DNA of 64,000 nucleotides from Trichocoleus sp. (GTDB lineage Bacteria > Cyanobacteriota > Cyanobacteriia > Elainellales > Elainellaceae): the NCBI GenBank assembly GCA_036702865.1, contig DATNQD010000063.1:62001-126000 (forward strand), read 5' to 3'. How positions within the stretch are numbered: the first letter of the stretch is position 1; every line of letters begins with the position of its first letter. Of the stretch, positions 8,248 through 17,530 are shown one piece after another. Under the pieces are notes generated by a model. It was not told where the DNA came from. It was given only the letters and a program-made list of their open reading frames with translations, and ran no database searches. The position numbers and the translations under genes are program-made.

Positions 8248-9813
8248 TTAATTCACACCACTTCCCAAAGTAAATAAACCAATCATCGTAATACTGTTCC
8301 ATAAGCTGTGTAATAGCATCGGGGCGAGCAATCCACGCGATCGGGTGTAAACAAATCCTAGGACTGATCCCAGCACAGCCAGCGGCAACACTTCAGACAA
8401 ACTTAAGTGAGCAATCGCAAAGACTAAACTGCTGAGTGCAATTGCTCCTGAAACTGGAACATAGCGCGTTAATGAAGGCAGCAAAAAGCCGCGAAACAAG
8501 AGTTCCTCAAAGACTGGAGCCGCAACTGCCGCAGTAAATAAAAATATCCCTAGCGCGACGGGATCGCCTTCTTCTAAAACAATCTGCAGCAGTGGGTTAC
8601 TGCCTCCCTGCCCTTGCCAAATTTGCTGATTAATCAGTGAGACAGCCAGCATCAGCGGTAGCGCCACAAAGTAGCCGCTGATCCCCCAGAAAAACCAGTT
8701 GCGCTTTCCAGTCAAACGGAACCAACCCTCAGGAAGCGGCAGGTGAGACCTGATTGCTAGATACAGCACCAGCAGCCCAGAGCCTGCCATCAACAAATAG
8801 TAAGTGAGCGTATAAAAAGCTTTGGCACGAGTTCCAAATCCTGAGAAATCAATGCCGATCGAGCCAAGCACCAGCGGGATTACAATTTGACCACAGAAGA
8901 AAAAGCCAACAATTAGAACGAGCCAGATGGTTTCGCCCGTCCAAGGCACATCCCAGGCGTAGTTTTCTTTTTCGGTCTGGGGTTGCTTGCTGCGAATGAG
9001 CCACTGCCCCACAACAGCAATCAGCATAACGACACCGATTAAACCGCCAATCACAGGGGCAACACTAACCAGGGCAAGCCTGACCAAGGTTTTCTGTGCA
9101 GTTTCCTGCTGTAAAGCTTCGAGGCGAGTGAGGGCATCTTGACGCTGCTGCAAGCCATATAAGCGACTCAACGATCGATCCCGAAACCACCCTTCCAAGG
9201 ATTTTTGCACCTGCTGTTCTACGTCTGGCAAGATGCGGGGTGGCTCGCTCCAGAGACCAATAAGGGTCTTTGCCGTTGCTGTGAGATCAGCGGTATCAGG
9301 TAGACGATCGACTAAACCTGTCCAGGTTTTTAGAGCATCAGAGGGTTTGTTTTGCGCTGCTTGTAATAGCCCAATTCTGAGATCAAGTTGATTGATTAAT
9401 GCCTGCTGCTGCTGAAGTGTCACCTGGAGCTGCTTGGTTTGTTCTGCAGGAGTTGCGGGTTCTGTTGGAGCTGCTGCAATTCCTTTATCAGGGTTGGGCA
9501 ATTTGTGGGTCGCTTGTGCCAGCCGTTCCTGTAGCTGATTCAGGTTTGCTTCGGCAGATTTGCGAACTGTTTGATACTGCTCTAAGGCAGTCCCGATCGG
9601 GTCTTTCCCTAATAAAAATTCTTTTGTGGGTAGGCGATCGGTCGATCCCGGTATTGCTTGAAGTTCACTGGTTTGCAGCAGCAGATCGGTTTGATAAAGC
9701 TGAAGGCGATCGGTGATTTGAGGTTCATTCAAACTGCTAAAGAGTGAACTGCCCAGCAGCAGCAAAACGACTAGAGTAATTGCTCCTAAAATCAACCGTT
9801 TCAATTGAGTCAT
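8248..9813 (-). CDS. CPBP-family intramembrane metalloprotease (CAAX protease-like)
   Basis: This 521-residue membrane protein has an N-terminal membrane anchor (residues 5-25). An extracytoplasmic Gln/Leu-rich coiled-coil-like region of about 200 residues follows, then a multi-pass C-terminal half. The C-terminal domain carries the Abi/CPBP motifs FEELLFRG (EExxxR), FAIAHLS and HSLWNS, which supply the putative Glu and His catalytic residues. The frame is open to 10059, but that would overlap the start of the divergent phosphatase. ATG at 9813 gives MTQLKRLILGAITLVVLLLL, a sensible anchor. The substrate is unknown. The long periplasmic domain is a cyanobacterial variant of the family. Confidence 0.85.
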   Translation of the reverse strand: MTQLKRLILGAITLVVLLLLGSSLFSSLNEPQITDRLQLYQTDLLLQTSELQAIPGSTDRLPTKEFLLGKDPIGTALEQYQTVRKSAEANLNQLQERLAQATHKLPNPDKGIAAAPTEPATPAEQTKQLQVTLQQQQALINQLDLRIGLLQAAQNKPSDALKTWTGLVDRLPDTADLTATAKTLIGLWSEPPRILPDVEQQVQKSLEGWFRDRSLSRLYGLQQRQDALTRLEALQQETAQKTLVRLALVSVAPVIGGLIGVVMLIAVVGQWLIRSKQPQTEKENYAWDVPWTGETIWLVLIVGFFFCGQIVIPLVLGSIGIDFSGFGTRAKAFYTLTYYLLMAGSGLLVLYLAIRSHLPLPEGWFRLTGKRNWFFWGISGYFVALPLMLAVSLINQQIWQGQGGSNPLLQIVLEEGDPVALGIFLFTAAVAAPVFEELLFRGFLLPSLTRYVPVSGAIALSSLVFAIAHLSLSEVLPLAVLGSVLGFVYTRSRGLLAPMLLHSLWNSITMIGLFTLGSGVN

Positions 9814-9972
9814 CGATCTATACTTATGGATTGCCCTGACAGGATTATTGCATTGTAGGTGAGCAAGGCAAGGCAGACCTGTTTCTGGAGAGGGGATTCG
9901 AGTTATCAATCTCTGCCGTCGAAGCTTGCGGAAACAGGGTAGAATTGCTAAGGATTTCTTAATATTTGATCC

Positions 9973-9990
9973 GGGGAGGGTAAAGTCCTG
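9973..9990 (+). promoter_or_regulatory. Strong ribosome binding site preceding a CTG start
   Basis: GGGGAGGG at 9973-9980 is followed by seven bases and then CTG at 9988. No ATG, GTG or TTG occurs in this frame between the stop at 9967 and the RHG motif at 10012, so this ribosome binding site decides the start. Confidence 0.65.
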
Positions 9991-11343
9991 GTTACTCGCG
10001 TCATTCTCGTTCGGCATGGAGAAAGCACCTATAACGTTGAGCGTCGGGTGCAGGGGCATTGTGATTTATCGAGTCTGACGGAAGCGGGTCAGGCAGGAGC
10101 ACAGCAGGTTGGAATCGCGCTGCAGGGGATCTCTTTTACTGCGGCTTACAGCAGTCCGTTGAAACGAGCCAGTCAAACAGCACAAATCATTTTGTCTTGT
10201 ATCAGCGAAAATGGTGGCTCGACGCCTGAACTGCGGTTTACAGACAATCTGAAAGAAATTAATTTGCTGCAATGGGAAGGGTTGACCTTTGAAGAAGTTG
10301 AGCAGCAGTTTCCAGAAGGGTATCAAATCTGGCAGACTCGCCCTCAAGATCTCTGCATGAAGCAGGACAGCCCGAACGAAGCACAGGATTTTTACCCAGT
10401 ACGGGCACTGTATGAGCAGGCGCGGCAATTTTGGCAGGAGGTCTTGCCCAACCATGACGGAGAAACAATTCTAGTTGTTGCTCACAGTGGGATCAACCGC
10501 TGTTTGATTACGGCAGCAATGGGTTTAGATGTTGAGAGCTACAAGGCATTGCATCAGTCAAACTGCGGCATTAGCGTCTTGAACTTTGCGGGTGTCTTAG
10601 GCGAACAGGTGCAGCTTGAATCCGTGAATCTAACGGCGCACTTGGGCGATCCCTTGCCCAAACCTCGCAAAAACCAGGGGCTTCGCTTCTTGCTGGTGCG
10701 GCATGGCGAAACCAATTGGAATCGAGACAAGCGGTTCCAGGGACAGATTGATGTACCGCTCAACGAGCAGGGACGGTTTCAGTCAGGTCAGGCAGCCGCT
10801 TTCCTGAAAGACATCCCCATTGATCGCGCTGTCACTAGCCCGATGCTTCGCCCGAAAGAAACCGCAGAAATTATTCTGCAAAATCACCCAGACATAACGC
10901 TGGAAACTGACGATCGCCTCTGCGAAATTAGCCATGGACTCTGGGAAGGCAAATTAGAAGCCGAAATTGAAGCTGCTTATCCAGGTGAACTGAAGCGATG
11001 GCAACAGGTTCCTGAAACCGTACAAATGCCTGAGGGGGAAAACCTGCAGCAGGTTTGGGATCGAGCCACTGTTGCCTGGGATGCGATCGTTGATTCTACG
11101 CCAGTGAACCCCGATCGAATTACAACGGTTCTGGTTGTGGCGCATGATGCGGTCAATAAAGCAATTCTGGGCTATTTGATGGGTCAAGGGCCTGCTTCTT
11201 TTTGGGCATTTAAGCAGGGCAATGGAGCTGTTACAGTCATTGACTATCCCCAGGGAGCAGCCGGCAAGCCCTTAATTCAGGCGCTCAATATTACGATCCA
11301 TTTGGGTAGCGTACTGGATAAGACTGCGGCTGGAGCTTTGTAG
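9988..11343 (+). CDS. Two-domain histidine phosphatase (phosphoglycerate mutase-like)
   Basis: Two histidine-phosphatase domains lie in tandem in 451 residues. The first has VRHGESTYN with catalytic His10 and VVAHSGINR. The second has LLVRHGETNWN with His239 and VVAHDAVNK, so both active sites look intact. The first RHG motif is only included if translation begins upstream of the first ATG. The frame is closed by TGA at 9967-9969, and the only near-start codon in between is CTG at 9988. It lies 7 bases after a strong Shine-Dalgarno (GGGGAGGG, 9973-9980). Substrates of the cyanobacterial two-domain family are not settled; annotations as phosphoglycerate mutase should be read loosely. Confidence 0.88.
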   Translation: MVTRVILVRHGESTYNVERRVQGHCDLSSLTEAGQAGAQQVGIALQGISFTAAYSSPLKRASQTAQIILSCISENGGSTPELRFTDNLKEINLLQWEGLTFEEVEQQFPEGYQIWQTRPQDLCMKQDSPNEAQDFYPVRALYEQARQFWQEVLPNHDGETILVVAHSGINRCLITAAMGLDVESYKALHQSNCGISVLNFAGVLGEQVQLESVNLTAHLGDPLPKPRKNQGLRFLLVRHGETNWNRDKRFQGQIDVPLNEQGRFQSGQAAAFLKDIPIDRAVTSPMLRPKETAEIILQNHPDITLETDDRLCEISHGLWEGKLEAEIEAAYPGELKRWQQVPETVQMPEGENLQQVWDRATVAWDAIVDSTPVNPDRITTVLVVAHDAVNKAILGYLMGQGPASFWAFKQGNGAVTVIDYPQGAAGKPLIQALNITIHLGSVLDKTAAGAL

Positions 11344-11470
11344 TGACAAAACTCGAACCGGATAGAAACGATCGCTATTGGGCGGGGAAGCAGAATCCTC
11401 TAATATCTTGGATGGTTCAATTAGGATACGATGCCTCACTCTCGTTTGGTGAGCCTTCACGAACCGCTGA

Positions 11471-11484
11471 CCCCTAACCCCTGT
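11471..11484. repeat. Heptamer pair before the dihydroorotase-like gene
   Basis: CCCCTAA followed directly by CCCCTGT lies just upstream of the ATG at 11490. This resembles the CCCCTRA-type heptamer seen at 40822-40877 and takes the place where a ribosome binding site would be expected. Confidence 0.4.
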
Positions 11485-11489
11485 TCCTT

Positions 11490-12746
11490 ATGACCGCTGA
11501 CCTGCTGCGCCAAGTTCGGATTCTTGATCCGGTTGCCCACACCGATCGCACTGCCGATGTTTTGATTCTCGATGGTGTGATTCAGGCAGTTGAAGCCGAA
11601 ATTTCTGAGTTTCCGTCTAAAGCTCAGGTGCATCAGGGAACAGGCTTGATCTTAGGGACAGGCTTAGTTGATCTCTACAGTCACTCTGGCGAACCCGGTT
11701 TTGAAGATCGAGAAACGCTGGATTCCCTGCTTCAGTCGGCAATCGCCGGAGGGTTTACTCGTCTGACCCTGCTGCCTGATACGCTGCCTGTGGTCGATGA
11801 TCCAGCATCGGTTGCCTGGTTTCATGCCCAGACTCAGAAGCGATCGGTTCCCCAAATCTTGAACTGGGGTGCACTGACCCAGGGAATAAAGGGCGAACAG
11901 ATGGTGGAGCTGGTGGAGTTAGCCGAATCGGGCGTTGTTGGGTTTGCAGACGGTCAACCGATTCAGTCTCAAATTTTGCTGCGTCGTGTTCTGGAATATG
12001 CTCAAGTGCTCAATAAGCCGATCGCCTTCTGGTGCTGCGATAAGGAACTGACTGGCAATGGCGTAGTGCGAGAAGGAAATGAGTCGATGCGGTTAGGGCT
12101 TCCTGGTAGCCCAGCCTATGCTGAAACGGCTCCTTTGGCGGCATTGCTGGAATGTGTGGCAACGATCGGCACTCCGGTTCACCTAATGCGTGTCTCGACT
12201 GCCAGAAGCGTTGAGTTGATTCGGGCGGCAAAGGCAAGGGATCTGCCTGTGACTGCTAGTACCACTTGGATGCACCTGCTCCTAGACATTACCTCAGTCC
12301 GTTGCTATGATCCCAGCCTGCATCTTGCTCCACCGCTCGGCAATCCAGAAGATCAAGCAGCTCTGATTCAAGGGATCAAAGACGGCACATTGGATGCAAT
12401 TGCGATCGACCACACCCCCTTAACTTACGAGGAAAAGACCGTTGCCTTTGCAGAGTCTCCTCCAGGGGCGATCGGCTTAGAATTGGCTTTACCCCTGTTG
12501 TGGCATGGGCTTATAGAATCAGGCAAACTCTCTGCACTGACCCTCTGGCGTGCCCTGAGTACCCATCCGGCTTACTGCTTAAAACAGACTCCTGCCCAAA
12601 TTGAAATCAATCAGCCTGCCGAACTGATTTTGTTTGACCCACAACAGCCTTGGCAAGTTACACCGCAAACGCTCAAGTCGCGATCGAGTAATACTCCCTG
12701 GCTGGGGCAAGAGATTCGGGGACGGGTGATTAAAACCTGGGGATAA
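11490..12746 (+). CDS. Dihydroorotase-like amidohydrolase, probably non-catalytic
   Basis: This 418-residue protein has the class I dihydroorotase fold: a small N-terminal beta domain, PGF and AGGFTRLTLLPDT near residues 69-100, and IAIDHTPL with APPLGN late in the barrel. In active enzymes the metal site opens with DxHxHxREPG. Here it reads DLYSHSGEPGF (61-71), so the first metal His is Tyr63 and the substrate-binding Arg is Gly67. The usual HH in the middle is MH (TTWMHLLL). It resembles the inactive PyrC-like subunits that partner aspartate carbamoyltransferase in some bacteria. It is 16 bases from the downstream methyltransferase gene, so the two are probably cotranscribed. Confidence 0.82.
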   Translation: MTADLLRQVRILDPVAHTDRTADVLILDGVIQAVEAEISEFPSKAQVHQGTGLILGTGLVDLYSHSGEPGFEDRETLDSLLQSAIAGGFTRLTLLPDTLPVVDDPASVAWFHAQTQKRSVPQILNWGALTQGIKGEQMVELVELAESGVVGFADGQPIQSQILLRRVLEYAQVLNKPIAFWCCDKELTGNGVVREGNESMRLGLPGSPAYAETAPLAALLECVATIGTPVHLMRVSTARSVELIRAAKARDLPVTASTTWMHLLLDITSVRCYDPSLHLAPPLGNPEDQAALIQGIKDGTLDAIAIDHTPLTYEEKTVAFAESPPGAIGLELALPLLWHGLIESGKLSALTLWRALSTHPAYCLKQTPAQIEINQPAELILFDPQQPWQVTPQTLKSRSSNTPWLGQEIRGRVIKTWG

Positions 12747-12762
12747 TAGCAAGAAAAAGCAT

Positions 12763-13998
12763 ATGACCGGAAAACTGCAGCTCGAACCAAGCAACCCTGC
12801 CCTTTGTGACGTCATTGCCCAACGCATTGCTGCCAGCCCACAGCAGCGCATCACCTTTGCTGAATATATGGATCTGGTGCTGTATCAGCCGCAGCATGGC
12901 TATTACACAAGTCAGCAGGTAAAAATTGGTGCTCAAGGGGATTTTGCTACCTCGCCCCATCTTGGTGCAGATTTTGGCGAACTCTTGGCGGTTCAGTTTG
13001 CTCAAATGTGGGAACGGCTCGATCGCCCTCGTCCTTTTACGCTGGTGGAAATGGGAGCCGGGCAGGGGATTCTGGCGCAAGATATTAGTCGCTATTTGCA
13101 TCGCCATCATTTTGAGTGCTTCGAAGCGCTGGAATATCTCATTGTTGAAAAGTCTACGGCGATGGCTGCCGAACAACAATTTCATTTGCGGGCTCTGGCA
13201 GAATCTTGTGGCAATCTAGCCTGGCGAACCTGGGCAGAAATCCCGACCGAGTCGATCGTCGGCTGCTGTTTCTCAAATGAGCTTGTTGATGCTTTTCCGG
13301 TGCATCAAGTGACGATCGTGGATGGGGAGCTACGCGAAGTTTATGTCGCGCTGAGAGATGACGCCAAGAGTGAGGGACAAGAGAACGCAGGAAATGTGGG
13401 GCAGTTTCGCGAGGTAATTGGCGAGATCTCAACGCCTAATTTGGCAACGTATTTTGAGCGGGTGGGGGTGGCGCTTCCTTCGCCTGCTTACCCGGAAGGC
13501 TACCGGACAGAGGTAAATCTGGCAGCTCTGGACTGGCTGGCAACGGTGGCGAATCGGCTGAAGCAGGGCTATGTGCTGACAATCGACTATGGGTATCCGG
13601 CGCAGCGATACTACAATGCGGTGCGAAGTCAGGGGACACTTCAGTGCTACTATCGCCATGCTCATCACGCTGACCCTTATCTGGCGATCGGCTATCAAGA
13701 CATTACGGCGCATGTAGATTTCACAGCCCTAGAACGGCAGGGAGAGCAGCTTGGCTTACAGACGATCGGCTTCACACCGCAGGGGTTGTTTCTAATGGCG
13801 TTGGGGTTGGGCGATCGAATTGCAGCACTCTCGCATCCAGAGCCGGATCAAACCCTGCAAACGATTCTGCAGCGTCGAGATGCCCTACATTCGTTGATGA
13901 ACCCAATGGGGTTAGGCAATTTTGGTGTCCTGGTTCAGGCAAAGGGCTTAAGCCAACAGCAATGCTCTGAACCGCTCAAGGGCTTACCTGTGCTGTAG
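12763..13998 (+). CDS. MidA/NDUFAF7-family SAM-dependent methyltransferase
   Basis: This 411-residue protein belongs to the DUF185 family. Family members include mitochondrial NDUFAF7, which dimethylates an Arg of complex I subunit NDUFS2. The sequence shows YYTSQQVKIGAQGDFATSPHLG (substrate/cap segment), the SAM-binding VEMGAGQGILAQDI (near 90-103), FSNELVDAFPVHQV, and LTIDYGYPAQRYY. It follows the dihydroorotase-like gene by 16 bases. In a cyanobacterium a role toward the NDH-1 complex is possible but only inferred from the eukaryotic homologue. Confidence 0.85.
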   Translation: MTGKLQLEPSNPALCDVIAQRIAASPQQRITFAEYMDLVLYQPQHGYYTSQQVKIGAQGDFATSPHLGADFGELLAVQFAQMWERLDRPRPFTLVEMGAGQGILAQDISRYLHRHHFECFEALEYLIVEKSTAMAAEQQFHLRALAESCGNLAWRTWAEIPTESIVGCCFSNELVDAFPVHQVTIVDGELREVYVALRDDAKSEGQENAGNVGQFREVIGEISTPNLATYFERVGVALPSPAYPEGYRTEVNLAALDWLATVANRLKQGYVLTIDYGYPAQRYYNAVRSQGTLQCYYRHAHHADPYLAIGYQDITAHVDFTALERQGEQLGLQTIGFTPQGLFLMALGLGDRIAALSHPEPDQTLQTILQRRDALHSLMNPMGLGNFGVLVQAKGLSQQQCSEPLKGLPVL

Positions 13999-14218
13999 GA
14001 TATAGCAGCATCTATCTCGCACAGAGTTGCCTTTGGATTGAGGCTCTGCTCATTGAACGAACGGTGAAAAGCTTTCTTGTGGATTAGTTAAAAGGACTAG
14101 CAGCCCTCCAAGACAGATGCTTAACTATCCTTGGGAAGGGCTAGATCCAGGCAGGAAAAATCGTGTAATCTTGCTCATCCAGCGGCTTGATTGAGGTCTG
14201 ACGCAAGAGGGGACAGAA

Positions 14219-16567
14219 ATGGAATTTTGGGAGTTTCTTTTACAGAAAGATGGCGATCGATCCTGGTTACCCTTAGAATCCACCAGCGTTGAAGTTCTGG
14301 AAGGACGGTATCGGGTTGTTGCTCGGGCGAGTCGGGCAAATCTTCCGGTTGAGATCCGCATTACTCACGCAGCCATTAGCCAGAATGTTCCGGTGCGACG
14401 GGTACAGCAGCGATCGAGCCGCACCAATCGAGATGGGCTGGTGGTCATCCTGCCGTTTACGCAGTTGGAGCCGGGGGATTGGGAACTGCGCTGTACTGGC
14501 GATGTCATGGCAGAAATGCTGGGCGACGGCTGGGAATATGCGGTGCAGCTTCAGATTTTGCCGATCGAATCAGAGAATTCCGACGAGTGGGAACCGGAGT
14601 GGCAGCTTGGTGAACAGGTCACTGCCGCAAGCGCGATCAATTCTGAAGTGGCTGTCTCACAGGCAAGGGATCTCGCTGGCGTTCAAGCGATTGGCACGAT
14701 GCTGACTGCACCTTTGAATTCCCCCGATATCCTCTCTAAAGATGCACCTTTGACGGAGACTCCGCCTGCACAAGAGCCAATTGAACTGCAGCAGGCAGCA
14801 GAGCAGTCTGAACAAGTTGTGGCTGCAATCTTTCAAGAACCCGTGTTTCAAGACCTAGACTCGATCGCTCCATCAGCTTCAGATCAGTCTGAGCCAGTCA
14901 ACCGAACGGAAGCGCTACCCAAACTCCGGCTGCGACTCGATCGAGAAACCTACATCGTGCAGCAAGGACAGCCCCTCCTGCTCAGTGGACAGATTGAGTC
15001 TGAAGACGATCGCAGTGATGCTGCACTGAGCTTGGTGCAGAACTTACGAATTTGCCTCTACAATCCCCAAAACGCTGAACTCCTGTTCGATCGCTCCTAT
15101 CAGTTAACGGATACGCCGCCCTGCCCATTTACCTGCATGTTGCAGTTGCCGAAACACTATCAGACTTATCTGATTTTGGGCGAGCTGCTGCTTCAAGGTG
15201 CGGCTGAGCCAAACCAGGAGGCTCCTGTGCTGGCAACTCAGTCTTTTAACGTCACAACAGATTTACGGGAACTGTTAGAGTCGATCGCCAATGACTTTAC
15301 AGCGGATGTGCCACCCCCTCTGGAAGCTACCCGGTTTGCTGAACCTGCCACACCTGCCACTTTGAACCTGGCTTTCTTCAACCTGCCCAGCATCCCTTTA
15401 CCGGAAATCCAGTTTCAGCCTGCCGCAACTCAACCGCTTCCCCCGCAGCTGCGATCGACTTCAGATACGCCTCAAAGCAAGGGAAATTCTTCAGAACAGC
15501 GCTCCCTCAAGCTGCCCCAATTTGACCGGCCTGTAGCAGCCCCAACGTCTGCAGCAGAGCCTTCTGAATCCCCGGTGGTTTCTGCCGATCGTCCCAACTC
15601 TGAAAGTCAGGATGAGGCTGGTAATGAACCGATTGCCGACCCTGAAACCCTCCTCATGTTCTCAGAAGAGAGCCTTGATGTCGGCGTTGCAGTACGAGAT
15701 GAAGCGCTGCCTCTGGTCGAGAAAATGACGGCTGAACCCGATCGCTCCCGCCCAGCGACTCCTGCCCTGCCGCCACAGGCGATGTTAAGTGAGCCAGTTG
15801 ACCCTGATGCAGACTGGGAGTTTGCGGAGCAGCCTTCAGCGCATTGGCGACAGCAGTTCACCAAGCAGACCAACCCCCAGGACGATCGGGCATTCCGCTC
15901 GCTCAACCTGCAACAGCGGTTCTGGTCACGATTGCAATCTCTAGCAACAGACAAATCTTTTTCTGCACCTGCAAATTTAGCCGCAAATGAGGCTACGTCC
16001 TCCCTGGAGATTCCTGCTTCACCTGCTGAATCAACCAAGCCCAACTATCGATCGCTGCGACCAATTGGGCAGGATGCGGCTCTCGTTGAGCAAGAATTTG
16101 TGGTGGATGATGACTGGGAACAGACCCCGCCACGTCAAAAACAAGCGCCTTCAGTTGCGGCTCTCTCTGCTCAAATTCCGCCCGGAATGGCTTTTCCTGC
16201 CGATGAGCCACTGCCAATTCCAACCTTAGAAGTGGCTGCGGCTGAACTGATTGCCGGCAGAACGGTTTCCGTCACGGTCAAGCTACCCGATCTGATGCCA
16301 AAGCTATGGGTCAAGCTGTGGTTAGCCGATCGGCAAAACCGCACTTTGCTGGATGGACCTCGCTGGCTCATGGATTTTCTTCCTGATGGGTTTAATTATC
16401 TGGTTGCTGCAACTGAGCTAGTCATCCCCTATGGTTGTTTGGAGGTTCAGATTGAGGCGATCGTCGTCGAAATGACAACCCAGCGAGAAAGCGACAAGGT
16501 AACAGTAGCGCGAACCGTTGTGCCGCCTCAGCTATCGACGGCTTCCCTGGATGATCTGGACTTTTGA
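14219..16567 (+). CDS. Large Pro/Ser/Glu-rich protein of unknown function
   Basis: I do not recognise a named family in this 782-residue protein. The N-terminal 115 residues (MEFWEFLLQKDGDRSWLPLE) are folded-looking and beta-rich. Residues about 235-375 form a second beta-rich segment (RLDRETYIVQQGQPLLLSGQIE) resembling an Ig-like or macroglobulin-type strand pattern. A low-complexity Pro/Ala/Glu region (about 380-650) follows. A final conserved-looking beta domain from about 670 (GRTVSVTVKLPDLMPKLWVKLW) ends the protein. There is no signal peptide or membrane segment. AGAGGGGA precedes the ATG. It lies upstream of psaI on the same strand, 180 bases away. Confidence 0.75.
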   Translation: MEFWEFLLQKDGDRSWLPLESTSVEVLEGRYRVVARASRANLPVEIRITHAAISQNVPVRRVQQRSSRTNRDGLVVILPFTQLEPGDWELRCTGDVMAEMLGDGWEYAVQLQILPIESENSDEWEPEWQLGEQVTAASAINSEVAVSQARDLAGVQAIGTMLTAPLNSPDILSKDAPLTETPPAQEPIELQQAAEQSEQVVAAIFQEPVFQDLDSIAPSASDQSEPVNRTEALPKLRLRLDRETYIVQQGQPLLLSGQIESEDDRSDAALSLVQNLRICLYNPQNAELLFDRSYQLTDTPPCPFTCMLQLPKHYQTYLILGELLLQGAAEPNQEAPVLATQSFNVTTDLRELLESIANDFTADVPPPLEATRFAEPATPATLNLAFFNLPSIPLPEIQFQPAATQPLPPQLRSTSDTPQSKGNSSEQRSLKLPQFDRPVAAPTSAAEPSESPVVSADRPNSESQDEAGNEPIADPETLLMFSEESLDVGVAVRDEALPLVEKMTAEPDRSRPATPALPPQAMLSEPVDPDADWEFAEQPSAHWRQQFTKQTNPQDDRAFRSLNLQQRFWSRLQSLATDKSFSAPANLAANEATSSLEIPASPAESTKPNYRSLRPIGQDAALVEQEFVVDDDWEQTPPRQKQAPSVAALSAQIPPGMAFPADEPLPIPTLEVAAAELIAGRTVSVTVKLPDLMPKLWVKLWLADRQNRTLLDGPRWLMDFLPDGFNYLVAATELVIPYGCLEVQIEAIVVEMTTQRESDKVTVARTVVPPQLSTASLDDLDF

Positions 16568-16746
16568 AGTGCCACTTTTGCAGTGTTGTCGCAGGAACAA
16601 GATCGGCAAAGCCTTCGCTTTAGATTTCTTCAAGCATCAGAGTCGATCGTCGCAGTTGTTAAAATTTCTTAGCACTACGGCTTTCGTGCCCAATTCACAG
16701 TACATTTGGCTCTAGATTCGTCGTGTAAACGAGGAGATTTTCAAGC

Positions 16747-16863
16747 ATGGCAGCTTCTTTCTTGCCTTCTATTTTTGTTCCGCTCATCGGATGGGTTTTC
16801 CCTGCGGTCGCTATGGCATTTTTGTTCATCTATATTGAGCGGGAAGACCCCAGCGGCATTTAA
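16747..16863 (+). CDS. psaI: Photosystem I reaction center subunit VIII, PsaI
   Basis: This 38-residue single-span subunit reads [20 protein letters not shown] at its N-terminus, with the conserved acidic C-terminal [10 protein letters not shown]. PsaI lies beside PsaL in the thylakoid membrane and helps PsaL bind during PSI trimerisation. CGAGGAG at 16730-16736 provides the ribosome binding site. It is followed after 44 bases by psaL, the usual cyanobacterial pairing. Confidence 0.96.
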   Translation: MAASFLPSIFVPLIGWVFPAVAMAFLFIYIEREDPSGI

Positions 16864-16907
16864 TTAATTTCTAATTCTGACAAAGCAGTTTCTGGAGATA
16901 AATTGAC

Positions 16908-17414
16908 ATGACAAGTGTGCCTTCCAAAGCCAATGCAGAGGTGGTCAAGCCTGCGGATGATCCTCAAATTGGAAACCTCGCAACGCCAATCAACTCCTCC
17001 GACTTCACCAAAGCGCTGATTAACAATCTGCCCGCCTATCGTGCAGGTTTATCGGCTCAGCGTCGTGGGCTAGAGATTGGTATGGCACATGGCTACCTGC
17101 TGTTTGGTCCTTTCGCCTTCAGCAGCCAATTCCGCAACACCGGAGTTTCCGATATTGTGGGGTTGATTGAAGCAGTGATCCTGGTCGTCATTCTGACGGT
17201 CTGTCTCTCTCTCTATGCCGGGGTTGGACCTCAAAAACCCATCAGCACCGTCACCACACCCAAAACTCCTCTCAACCTGGAAGGAGCAGAAGGCTGGAGC
17301 GAATTCGCTGGAAGCTTCCTGATTGGTGGTATTGGTGGTGCTGCATTTGCGTACATTGTGTACGAAATCTTCAAGTCCGGTGTGTTGGAAACGTTTGGCA
17401 ACTTAGTCCAGTAA
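16908..17414 (+). CDS. psaL: Photosystem I reaction center subunit XI, PsaL
   Basis: This 168-residue thylakoid subunit is required for PSI trimer (or tetramer) formation. Visible features are the stromal N-terminus, INNLPAYRAGLSAQRRGLEIGMAHGYLLFGPF (chlorophyll-binding His in AHGY), and two hydrophobic spans (VGLIEAVILVVILTVCLSLYAG and FLIGGIGGAAFAYIVYEI). It is the second gene of psaI-psaL and ends before a bidirectional terminator shared with the convergent psb operon. Confidence 0.97.
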   Translation: MTSVPSKANAEVVKPADDPQIGNLATPINSSDFTKALINNLPAYRAGLSAQRRGLEIGMAHGYLLFGPFAFSSQFRNTGVSDIVGLIEAVILVVILTVCLSLYAGVGPQKPISTVTTPKTPLNLEGAEGWSEFAGSFLIGGIGGAAFAYIVYEIFKSGVLETFGNLVQ

Positions 17415-17494
17415 TCTAGTTTGTTAAACGTCTGCCGATCGCGAGTTAAATTTCGTTGATACAAAGGCTAAAAACGCCAGGCTAAAATACCAAA

Positions 17495-17530
17495 AAAATG
17501 GTGCCCTCTCTCATCGGAAAGGGCACTTTT
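17495..17530. terminator. Bidirectional terminator between psaIL and psbEFLJ
   Basis: A stem GTGCCCT/AGGGCAC (17501-17507 with 17520-17526) has a 12 nt loop whose ends can extend the pairing. On the + strand it is followed by TTTTATT, serving psaL. On the minus strand it is followed by a run of seven T (complement of 17493-17499), serving psbJ. It separates a PSI from a PSII operon. Confidence 0.8.

Noticed and set aside
10048-10062. ATG at 10048 as the start of the histidine phosphatase
   Set aside because: It would remove the first RHG motif and lacks a ribosome binding site, while GGGGAGGG lies before CTG 9988.
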